A DNA stretch of 64,000 bases, taken from assembly GCA_002104905.1 (NCBI GenBank), contig MCFE01000217.1, positions 1 to 64,000 on the forward strand, written 5' to 3'. The stretch is from Basidiobolus meristosporus CBS 931.73. Taxonomy: Eukaryota > Basidiobolomycota > Basidiobolomycetes > Basidiobolales > Basidiobolaceae. The notes beneath the pieces are model-generated. The model did no database searches and was not told where the DNA came from. It saw only the letters and a list, made by a program, of their open reading frames with translations. Positions 53,750-64,000 of the stretch are shown here, piece by piece (position 1 is the stretch's first letter; every line of letters starts with the position of its first letter). The position numbers and the translations under genes were made by a program.

Positions 53750-55930
53750 CTCTATGAAAGGAAATCTAGTACTGTTGGTGGATCTGGTCCAGATCAGCCA
53801 TCAGAATCCCGCAATGAGTCTGTCATAATGCTTGTGGCTTGAAATTATTGACACTACCTATGATCTAATAATGTAATGGTGACTACACAATCTTAGAATG
53901 GGATCACAGCAGCGTTTGGCAAATTTTGCTGCCACATAAAGTTAAAGGACATAATGGTTTTTGAATGGAGTTTTGCCAAGGGTGATGTTGCATTAGTGCA
54001 ACTATACAAGTGGATTTAATCTGGCTGTATATCCAATTGCCTTACATGGCAAAAAACTCAACAGTGTTGTGACAGCCTCCTTGCAAGCCTCTGATGGCAT
54101 TATAATAGCAGTATGGTGAACTACAGCTAGTTCTCTATAGTGCTACTGTACCAGTTTACTCAATGGTATTTCCTTTTTCTACCTCCCCTTGCACAAATGA
54201 TATATTCCACTGTAGAATCACACCTCTGCATTTGCTTACTAACTACTACCTTGGGTATTTCACATAAAGTCCAAGTCAAACCATACTATAGCCTCCTGCT
54301 TACTACCCTTTACAAATGTGCACACCTTCACAATTGACATACTTCTACCACCTCATCCTTATGGCTTTAATTTTGTTTTTGTGATACTTCCAATGTTGTC
54401 ATATACCTTGTGTTGCTGGTAACATATATATTTTGTCAGCATATGCTTAATTGCCACCAAATTGGCCATGAATACTTCATTGATATCCGCAAAGAACTTC
54501 TTGGTATTTAGCCAATATATTCCATCTCCCTGCTGGATTCTAGCACCCCTCATAGGTGTACTCTGGCTCATGCTTGCATGGATTCCATATTGAATGGTGG
54601 GGAAACTGGCTTGTGACCAAGAGATACGCAGTATACTTTGATAAGATTGTCCTATTGAAAATTACTTGCTTGTTGGGCCAAGCCCAACTTTGCATTATTG
54701 AACTAATTACCCATGTATTGGAGCTATTTGGCATTTTAATGCAAGAGATAGATGTCTCCATATGCACACTTGCTTTCAGTATTTTCCAACTCTCCCTGAC
54801 TGTCCTCTATGTGGCCACTAATCACATCCAGGACACACCAGAAGGCAATATTCTTGATGAAAATGGGATATGGTAGTACCTGCAACTTATCTTCTCTTCC
54901 TATCTCCCTACACATCCACTTTATAGGAAACACCCAAAAGGTGAAGCAAGGCCCAATGTTCTCCACAAACTACGCAAGATGAAGCAGAGAATGCATATGG
55001 TAATGGCAGATATCAACAAGCACAGCTTTAAGTTTATAGCATAACCTTCAAACTTTATCACAAACTTCTTGCATAAAAGTTGTAGATGCATTAATATGGT
55101 ATTGGTTTTATACCTCCGGATATATTTTCCTACTATACCAACACATGACTCCCAATGCTTCCAATATGCTCCTGATATAAATGGCATCAGAAGGTGACTT
55201 GAGGTAATACATATCCATGTCATCCAGTCCTAGCACTTGTATTTCTGCATATGAATATGGATCTTGATTGGAGCCTGTGCAAAATACTTTTGGCAGCAGA
55301 TACTTTGTATATCTTGCCAACTCTTTCAAATTTTGCAAGTTTCTCAAAGGGCTCATTTAGCTTGATATGCCTCATGCACAACTTGATCATTAGCATGGGG
55401 ATATTGTGAAAAGCAAATGCATTGCTCCCAGTGTAAAGCCTTTCCTCCAACAGATACTCTGTATCTTGCATGTCTCTGGCATGCAAATAGTTCCATGTTT
55501 TACCCAATGGCCTATGGCTAGCCAACATTGCTGCAGTTGCATACCAACTCCAGTATTTTCTCTCTGTGGAAAGATGATGCTTTTGTGTTGCTGTTTGGAT
55601 AATAATTATGTGTGTAAGTAATGGAGTAAATCCCCTGGATCTCACAAATTTGACAGCAAAACCATTCATTGTGCCCAGAAGAGCCAGTCACCTTGTTGAT
55701 GGATGGAGAATTGCCAATGCAGATGACAATATGTGCTTTGACTTAATGATGCCATGCAAGTCATTCAAAAGGATTGTTAGTATACCATTCTGTGGATACT
55801 TTGCTAGCAGTTGGGTCAGCAAAACAATGTTGTATTCCTGCCATAAGACCACAATGAAGGTCAAAGATGCTAGACTAGGACTATTCCTAAAGCCTTATTT
55901 TGGGACCCTGATGTTTGAATTGGATTAAAT
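53750..55930 (-). pseudogene. Tnp2 transposase relic, copy T4
   Basis: Best-preserved C-terminal Tnp2 copy, read on the minus strand. Near 55.8-55.65 kb it has IVICIGNSPSINKVTGSSGH and CCQICEIQGIY, the CACTA-type zinc ribbon block. A 149-codon open stretch (55669-55220) contains HLSTERKYWSWYATAAM and NYLHARDMQDTEYLLEERL. Near 54.97-54.9 kb it has MHSLLHLA..VENIGPCFTFWVFPIKWMC, the Tnp2 HxLLH...GP.w.fW.FP.E block. Stops and shifts separate the parts. It provides the uninterrupted site for the MITE found in T1. Confidence 0.65.
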
Positions 55931-57190
55931 CCACCCACAAGCGCAAATAATTTCCTGTAGGCTGGCATCCTTCAAAGTAGTAAGACAAAGTCAATTTCTT
56001 GGTAACACAACTTGCTAACATATTGGGAATGATATCAATTCCTTTAGTTTCTTCCTAAAGTATGGATGCTCCAGTACCTAAAGTACAAAAACCCTAGCCT
56101 GCCCAGCAAACATACTCCTGTACTCACAATAGTAAGCCCCTGCTGCTGACTGCTATAGTATTAGCCCAGCTCCACCTTACTGAGAATATCTCAACAACCC
56201 AACAGAACCATGAGCTGCACTTAATATTGCACTGCTTGGCATGCCTCAGCACAAGTTTTTTATTACAGTCCAGACATACCATGCACCACTGGTATATTAT
56301 AGCACTAATTGACAACCATAGCTTGATGTGGCACCTTCATTTGAACCACCTTAAAATCTACCTGGTGTCTATTAAAAGTAAGCAATAATATGTTGGCATT
56401 GCAGCAATACACCTTCATAAGCATATGATTGGAATAGCCAGGAACTTACTGCTAGTGCATACAGCAACCAATCAGGGGCTGAAACTCAATGACAAGGCAA
56501 ATTCTGATAGTGTGCCACCTGAGATCAAAGGTTCATGTTCAAAAACATTTGAGTATTTCAATACCATGGCAGATACAGAAGCTGGGTGTAAGTTCTAGGT
56601 ACTTCAACTCAACCATGGCAAGGGAGACTGCTCAAAAAGCTTGCAAGGTACTGCTCAACTACTGGTTTACTGCAAGATACAACTGTTGTACACTCTTTGC
56701 AGCAAAATGCAATAAAGTCTGTGCAAACAGGACAATTGCAGAGATGGGAAGATCTGTTCAACATTACCAGGTCATGCACATATGGTTTGAGCTAAATATT
56801 TTGCCTGCACAGTGTACATCCAAAGCAGATGCCAAGCATCAGCACTATAAAACCTATACTCTATGAGGCATATGAAGCTGAAAAACCAGACCTCCACCAT
56901 CTCTTGATCTTTGGTAGTGATGTTTTCTAACATATCCCAGTAAAAGATACTTGAAGTTGATGCCAAAGAGTAAAAAAAATTTTCTTGGGCAGCAAGAGAA
57001 TACTGGGCAAAATAAACATGCAATGCAAGCATCTGAAGCTGATCAAATGTAGAGGCCACATTTTTGATGAAAAATAAAGTTTCAGAGATATTTAAAATCT
57101 GGGCCTGCTGCATAATACACCAATGAAGAGACGTTATAGAATGAAGAATGCCTTTGTACCTTGGTGACAGACACCTAAGGGCATAAAGCG
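55931..57190. other. AT-rich DNA with unrecognised frames
   Basis: Frames at 56489-56866 plus (125 codons) and 57248-56772 minus (158 codons) overlap. Neither has a motif I know. The setting suggests decayed transposon sequence. Confidence 0.35.
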
Positions 57191-58320
57191 GCTTAAATTT
57201 CCTTATGTTTGAAACCTCAGAATCTGGAAGGGGGAATGAAAAGTCCATAGGCTACTTGTGTGTGGCAAAAAGACATGCACAAGGAGCACCAATCACTACT
57301 CAAGGCACAAATTGGGAGCAGGTAGATTTACCAAATGAGAGAAAGGCAATAAGATGTAGATGGGTCAGCAAGCTTGAGATCATGTACATAGTCTAAATCT
57401 ATTCCAAATAGAAGCCAAAACAACCTTCCCACATAAGAATATGCAGTAGACTATCTACACAGAGCATTCAGAATGTCTACCAACACCAAAGATCTCAAAA
57501 GTATATAGGATTGGAAAATTGCTTTTTGTGCTTAAGCAGGCACAAAGAGTATTTTGCAATAAGATTACCACATATATAGAGGTGAGCAGACTCACTTGTG
57601 GCACTGCTGATCATAGTTTATATTGTTAAGCTAGATTACTCAAGCAAGTTTGAGGTCAAAAACTGTTGAAAATTGAGCTATCTCTGAAGATAAGAGCATA
57701 TATAACATATTTATGTGGACATTTTTCTTAGTCAGTCCAGGTGCATCAGAGATATTTTGGTATGCTTCTTGATTGAAAATTTTAATCTTGCAGTAACACT
57801 CATGGATATTGATCTCCAGTTGAGTATCTTGCAGCCAATATTGGCTAAAAATTGAGCAGATTTGACTCCAAAATTAATCTATCAGTTACTGGTTTGCAGC
57901 CTTATATAATTGACAGGGGCAACAGGTCCATATATTGTAGTAGAAGTGAGGATAGTCAGGCAATCCATGCCAAATTAAGAATATGACTAAGTTTCAATAG
58001 CTAATCAAATTTAACCTACCCAAAAGGCATCAGGATTATGATATTGAAATACAGTAGAGCAGCTGATTTACCAAAGTACAATGGTTACAATGATTTGGAT
58101 TAGGGCTGAGTTCTCAATGTCAAGAGTTCTACCACTGGGTACTTCTTTTTTCTGTACTAATATAGCCCTCACTGGGAATTGTAAACAATAACTACTTGTG
58201 GCACTCCCAGAAGCTAAAGCAGGGCATGCTGCCCATTGACAAGCAGCCAAGGAGCTTATAAGCTCACAAATGGTATTCCAAAGCTTGTGCTTCAATTCAG
58301 CTGAGCCAAATAAGACTTTG
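57190..58320 (+). pseudogene. Older copia family: reverse transcriptase/RNase H relic
   Basis: The start of a copia reverse transcriptase is visible at 57310-57390 (NWEQVDLPNERKAIRCRWVS). An RNase H remnant lies at about 58090-58270, with SSTTGYFFFCTNIALTGN followed by LVALPEAKAGHAA and QAAKELI. It is clearly diverged from proviruses A and B and thus a second copia family. Many stops. Confidence 0.65.
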
Positions 58321-60900
58321 GTTTTAGCTTGGTAAATATAACTTACTGCCCAAGAGACAAAATAGTTGCAGAAATGCTGGCAAGATAATTAGCCAAGCGA
58401 CAGTTTCAAAAACTTAAGGAGATACTGGTATTGTGATATTATTTAGCAGAGGGGAAATATCATATACTAGACTGTTTGGTATTATTCAGTAACTACAAGC
58501 TTAGTTAACAACTCTGGACAAGCCTTAGTCACCACAGGGAGGATTTATGGCTCTAATGAGCCGCAAAGCTTTGCAATTCCAACAAGCTTATGTTTCCCTG
58601 TGTACATCCATGCTTATTGTACCAAACACTTTCTAGTCATCCTCTGTACATCTGCAAATAATATCAATGAAGTATCTGGAGGTGACAGTCTTGAATAGGC
58701 TAGGATGTGGTGGCATCTGTAACATGACATTTTCACCCATATTCTCACACACTTGCTGAAGTATAAAACTCCCCAGCAGTGAAATATAGTATAACCTACC
58801 CTATATGACCAGCAGGAAACAAAGAACAAAGGACAAGGTAGCAGCAGATATTCATACCTTCTTCATTATGCCAGGGCCATTGCTCAGTAGATTTCATCAT
58901 AAGCTTCTTAAGCTAAAGCTTTAGAAGAGCTCAATCAGCAATGGCAATCTACATCTTTATAGGCTTTCCTACAATGTTAATGTATGACTGCTTATGCTCT
59001 TCATGTGGCCAAGGAAGCTACTGTTGTTGAAATATTGGGCTTTCAATATCACTCAGTAGCTAAAGGTCTTTCCAAATGACACTAGATTACTTTTAGTCAC
59101 TGTAGGACTCATTTATAGCCCTAAGTTCTCTGCTTTCTTACAGGTCTGTGATCCTGTGACTCTTCCCCTATAGTCCACACCAAATTAGCCTTTTACCAAG
59201 CTATCTATATTAACTCCAAAGCTGTGGCAGCATACTCCTAAAAACTGAAAAATCCCCCAACTTGATGTAGCAGTTGTGTTGCTTTTATAAATAAATTAAT
59301 ACTAAACTTCTTTATGAAAAATATCAGCACAACAGTATCATTACATTCTGATATGTTTCTTATATTTAAGATAGCTCTTAACTTGAAAAAGGCTATGAAC
59401 TCAACTTGCCTAATCCATTCTGAAAATGACATCTACCAGCAAGCAGAGCCACACAGGCATCTTTCCTGTTGAATAGAGCTCTGATAGGATGTACTACAGA
59501 CTCTGGAGAATCAAGACACAGATACACCTTGAGGAAAGAAAGCTTTGAAATAAAGTAACAAAAAAGTAAGTGAACCCAATGGAACTGCCAAAGAAGTAGA
59601 GAAGTCCCAACAGAAGGACTCAAACACCTTCCATGTGATTTGTATCTCAGTGCAAGATTCCTTCATTGAGCAAAGCAATTCTTCTGATACTGCTAAAACA
59701 GCCTGGGAATCCTTAGAGAAGACCTTTTGAGCAAAGTTAGTATCAAGCTGCTATGAGCTACCATTTGAGTGTTTAGGTTAGATTGGCTTTTTGTCAAATC
59801 AATCAGTTTAACATTTAGTGTATCAGTATATCAGTGATTTGTATCAAATTATAAGGTCTTTAGTAGCTGAAAGTAGATATATTGAGTACCATCCAATCAA
59901 GGGATGATGCAATTTAATTAATTATCAGCCACAACATATATCCAGGAATACAATTAGTCAGAACTTAATCTGTCAAAATGTATATAACAAGCAGTTGGAA
60001 CCTCAAAAAAAATCAGCTCCCATTCTAATGCATACAAAAGTAGCTGAACACCCTATTCCTAGAATATAAATCTATGCCAAATAGACCTCAATCAGCCCTT
60101 ATAAATTTGGATTGGCAACAATCTAAAACTTTGGAGCAACAAAAAGGTTTTACTAATCCAAAACAGAACATTATTGTATGGGCATAAACAGGTACTTAGA
60201 GAAGGGTATGCCAAGAATGGTACCTATGTGGTGAGATTGGGTCCACTTGTACCACAGTAGAACACAGTAAATATGTGAAACAGCTTAAGAAGAGAGTGAC
60301 CATTCTAGCTCCTCATACAGTCAGTGTAATACAAACTATAAAAGACAAAAAGGTAATTACACAGACCACATCAGCTCTTTTCACTAAGTCTTGGATGTGA
60401 GATTTTGGAATATTGTATTATTTTGTTGAAGTTATATCAAATATAGCATATTTACACATTGAACTTTGCTACAGCTTTCTACATGCATCAGAAATAGACT
60501 TCCAATAGGCAAGTCAGTTGCAGATATGCTAGCCAGACCTTTGGCTAGGTCACTGTTCAGGAATTGCAGTGAGTGTTTTCAATGAATAATTTTTGTACAT
60601 GGAGGTGAGTGTGGAGATTTTGGACTATTGAGTTTCATTCATCACCTAAAATCCTACCTACCATTGTTGCAATAGTGTTAGTGACTTTTCAGCTCATTGA
60701 CAGCCCTAATTTTGCCATTTTCTTGTAGATCTAGGATCCTATTTGGGTTCTCCAATGGTCAACATCAAATTAGCACTTTTACCAAGTGCTATGTATTAGC
60801 CCTGACACTGTTTTGGAGATCTAATGAATGCTGGAAGACTCTCCTAACCCATTCTTACATCTGTATTTTTTACAAGTCTTGATATAAGTGTTATAGAGGA
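58321..60900 (+). pseudogene. Older copia family: gag and pol-end remnants
   Basis: Around 59630-59760 a gag-like stretch reads ICISVQDSFIEQ..SSDTAKTAWESLEKTF. Around 60480-60590 the end of a copia RNase H reads IGKSVADMLARPLARSLF. Similar non-coding segments at about 59100-59220 and 60690-60800 (both with CACCAAATTAGCC- or ATCAAATTAGCAC-like strings and TTTTACCAAG) may be LTR remnants flanking the gag piece. The order is scrambled. Confidence 0.45.
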
Positions 60901-61480
60901 ATAGGGAGCTTAGCTAGTATTATATTCACTAAAATTTAACTCATCTTTAACAAGGCTCCTGCAGCTACTCATATACATTTTGCCGGATCATTTGTAACCT
61001 AATTATTATTACCAATGTAAGCTGTGGCTGATTACTCAATTCATTAGTTGATCATCACCCAATTAAAGCCAACTTAACATATCTTTGTCCATCTGGTAAG
61101 GATTTGCTGATTGGACTGCTTACTAACACTACTAATTTGATAGATAATACTGATATACTGATATGTTTAACACAAAGCTAATTGAAATGACTTAATATTG
61201 CTCAAACTAAGACATTCAAGTATCAGATCATAACATTTTCCCAACTAAATCAGAGAGGGCTCTGCTGAATTTCTTTTCTTGTGTTTCAGTCTCTTGATGG
61301 TTCAGCATTGTCAATAAGTGTTGCAAGCATGCGTCTGTTTCTATGAACTGTATCTTCTAATATATTTGCTTAGTTGCCTACTAGTTAGTGAGTTGTAAAT
61401 AATCATTCTCTGATGAACATGAGGATTCATTTCAAGAAATGTGTTGGATATAAGGAACTTATCAAAAAGTATTGATAATG
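60901..61480. other. AT-rich DNA with no recognisable feature
   Basis: CpG-poor spacer between copia and gypsy relics. No open frame of note, no terminal repeat. Confidence 0.35.
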
Positions 61481-62140
61481 TCATTGGGTTTGGTTATGCG
61501 CAATCTCCTGGAATCTTTGGTTTGCATGCATATGCTTGGGAAAATGGCTATTGTTAAGTAGTGTTGTGCACCCTAGCTCTGCAGGCAAACAGTGCTTAGT
61601 CATTGTGCTGATTCCATATGTTACTGCTTCATTTTTATACTTGGTCAGCACTTTCCCAAGTAAACAATTATATTGCTCAGTAATTTCATTAGTTCTAGGC
61701 TGATAAGCAGAGGTTTTTGGATGTTTGATCTGTTGTATTTCCAGGTAGGCTTCTAACATTTCTGCCATGAAGTTGGCTCCTCAGATAGATAAGATTTTCA
61801 CAGGGCATCCAAACTTTTTAAGTATCTCCTTGTATATGAAGCTTGTATAATAGTTTCCCTGAGTTCAAGGTCACTTAAAATAAGTATTCTTTGTGATAGA
61901 GTAGGTAAGTTCTGAGTGCTCTTCAACCTTGTCCTCCACTTCACTATATTCTTGGGCTTCAATATGGCTGAAGTTACTTGTTGACTGATGTACATATCTT
62001 CTTTGATGGCAGTACTTTGAGATGCACCTATGCTGCTGGCAATTGCACAATGTCCTTTCCTCAGGCATTCTTGCCAGCTGGGATTCTTCTACATAGTATC
62101 TATATTCATTAGCACTGCTTCTAGTTGCTTCTTTCATAGT
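61481..62140 (-). pseudogene. Ty3/gypsy integrase relic
   Basis: Minus-strand integrase core end. ANFMAEMLEAYLEI is followed by IKHPKTSAYQPRTNEITEQYN, the gypsy pattern TS.YHPQTNG..ER.N with the catalytic Glu position kept, and then CLPAELGCTTLLN. The upstream part (61798-62137) is in shifted frames and only plausibly related. No LTR was found nearby. Confidence 0.7.
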
Positions 62141-62640
62141 GACTACAGCATCTCTGATTAGTCACTGTAGGCTTTCCAACCCTGGACATAGTTGAATCAT
62201 AGTTGATGGCAATCCTGATAGCTTCTGTGATAGTATCAGGTCTTTGATAATTCACTTATTGCAAGTTCTGTCTTTTGACTCATCACTGAAGTATTCAACT
62301 TGATCAAGACATTCCAATCTTTCAATCTGCATGGACCATTCCTTACTGTCTGAGTGTCCTCAGCATCCTTCTTAGCAGTGTCTGCTGTTATGCAGGCTCA
62401 AAAGCATCCTGAGTTTCCAACACAAACTCATCCTATGTAGAGATTGTAGAGCACTCTATCATAGTGGCAGTTCTATTCTTGCTGTGTTACCACTGTAAAG
62501 CTGCATCTGCCAAGTATTCACTCATTCATACAGTTCCATTCTCTCAAATATAAGACTGTCTTATACTTACATAAGTACTGACAAAAAGATAATAAAGTAG
62601 CACTGCATTGTTAAGTGTCAAACTGTTTTCCCCATGAACA
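62141..62640. other. AT-rich DNA with no recognisable feature
   Basis: Spacer between the gypsy relic and the Tnp2 copy. From about 62550 it is alignable with the region upstream of the Tnp2 fragment at 39030-38931, so the Tnp2 element may begin there. Confidence 0.35.
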
Positions 62641-64000
62641 AGACTAAATTGATGCAACATGGTCAGAGAAGAGAAAAAAGACCATGTAGCTATTATTGCT
62701 AGCCTCTCAGCCATGAAGCATGCCAGCAGAATAAGAACTATTGCAAGGATCATGACCAGTGCCTTGCTACACAAGTAATAGTTGGGCAATTATTAATTAC
62801 TACTTTACCAACAATTTCAGGCCAGTCACCAGCTACTTATGCAACAGCACCTTGCCATACCTGTCACCCTGCACAAATTGTGTCAGATGAGCTTGTGATG
62901 CCACATGGCTCACCTCAACCTTATCAAAATGGTCTGTATAGCAATTGCTCCAATGAAGAAGGCCCCTGGATTGACTGTGAGCCCATATCCCCTCAAGCAA
63001 GTACCATACATGAGCCCAGAAAAACACCAATATACAATGAGAAAATACCCTTAAATAATAACCAAGAATACTTTATGAGGCAAGTGAGCCCTGTATTCAA
63101 TTACTGATGAATGCTACAATGTTCTGGCCAGAGAAGTGGCATACTTCCACCAATACCAGCAATGGGAGCTTTGAGGATTTATTGCTTCTGATTGCCAAAG
63201 TGATTCCAGGATACAACTTAAAAATGAGCCTAGTGCAAATAAAATACTATTGTGCAGTATCCTGTATGATCCTGGAACAAACCTAAAATGCAATGAGACA
63301 GAACTGTGGAAAGTGATGCTATGGATACATTATGGAGCCAAGTGGGCCCAGAAGCCTACTTGCAGGTAAATAATATTAAATAAATGGCTTGTGTTAAATA
63401 ACAATATTAATGGGGAAATTGAGGATTTACTGTAAATTCTAGCCAAAATCCTTCTGGAATGCAACCTGCTATGTGTTTAGTACAAAGAGACAGCCATTGT
63501 ATGGCTGGCAGTATATGAACCAGAGACTCTCCTGATAACAGCATGTGGCAACAGTTGCATTGGATTAACATTGGAAAATACTGCCATTGCACTGTGACTA
63601 ACTTGTCAGGAATATCACAATCAAAAGAGGAAATCATTGCTTACACCCTGTATATATTGTAGTTGCACCCTGTCTTAAAATGCTCATGCAGTCCAGCAAA
63701 TAATGCAAAGCTATAAAACACCCACAAAGTATCAATAAAGTACAAGCAATTTCAATAAATTTGATGTCAAATCTCACAAAAAACTAAGAAGCAAGGGTTA
63801 CTTTGAAGCTATGTATGGCAATCTCTGTGACTTGGTACCTGCTCCATTCTCACTGACAAGTACCCTGCCTGCAAATCTTCCTTGCCACTGATACTTATCA
63901 TGCCAAAATACCCATCTGTACCCATTGCAGGATGTGCTTTTTATGTTATCTAGCAGGATACTAGTAAATGACATTCATGTTAAAGAGCAAATTATAATCT
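62550..64000 (+). pseudogene. Tnp2 transposase relic T2, runs off the window
   Basis: Plus-strand copy. A degenerate N-terminal finger near 62660-62760 (KRPCSYY..PLSHEACQQ, KDHDQCLATQ) matches the intact one at 38.93-38.8 kb. An acidic linker follows (62880-63107). The sequence then parallels T1 from about 62960 to the end, including ATAAATTTGATGTCAAATC at the IFDG block and AACTAAGAAGCAAGGG. It links the zinc-finger fragments to the Tnp2 core. Stops throughout; the rest lies beyond the window. Confidence 0.6.

Noticed and set aside
1-64000. CRISPR arrays, bacterial operons or phage genes
   Set aside because: There are no regularly spaced repeats and no bacterial-style gene spacing; introns and poly(A) signals show a eukaryotic nuclear genome.

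Overview
The window looks like nuclear DNA of an early-diverging fungus; I infer this and cannot prove it. Introns are short, with GTAAGT-like donors and CTAAC-type branch sites. Genes sit in GC- and CpG-rich islands, separated by AT-rich, CpG-starved blocks full of dead transposons. A Slo-type potassium channel is present, a family missing from yeasts and most higher fungi, so another microbial eukaryote is not excluded.

Layout. 0-9 kb: GC-rich island with one 21-exon gene on the minus strand, a BK/Slo potassium channel (1112-5490), then a gene-free stretch. 9-17.6 kb: AT-rich block of transposon relics. It holds an unrecognised coding relic, a Tnp2 (CACTA/EnSpm) transposase relic, solo LTRs and a 321-bp MITE-like family seen twice. 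17.6-23.7 kb: GC-rich island with two intronless plus-strand genes, an MFSD1-like transporter (19238-20632) and N-acetylglucosamine-6-phosphate deacetylase (21893-23101). 23.9-26.2 kb: small AT-rich block with decayed solo LTRs. 26.2-38.3 kb: GC-rich island with two minus-strand intronless genes, a CBM21/PP1 glycogen-targeting subunit (30829-32007) and a WRN-like 3'-5' exonuclease with a second, dead exonuclease domain (35646-37118). 38.3-64 kb: AT-rich transposon block. It holds two Ty1/copia proviruses of one family in opposite orientation (40377-44752 plus, 46765-51443 minus), a copia gag fragment, a Harbinger-like transposase split by the first provirus, several Tnp2 relics, an older copia family and a gypsy integrase relic.

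The host genes are not an operon and do not form one pathway. The CBM21/PP1 subunit and the deacetylase both belong to carbohydrate metabolism, but they are 8 kb apart and independent. The strongest observations are: a resolved 21-exon Slo gene lacking the acidic calcium bowl; the tandem live/dead exonuclease; copia elements whose primer-binding site matches the anticodon arm of initiator tRNA-Met and whose 5' LTRs have both lost the TATA box; the MITE family with a paralogous empty site; and extreme CpG loss in the repeat blocks, with 1,584 bp containing no CpG.
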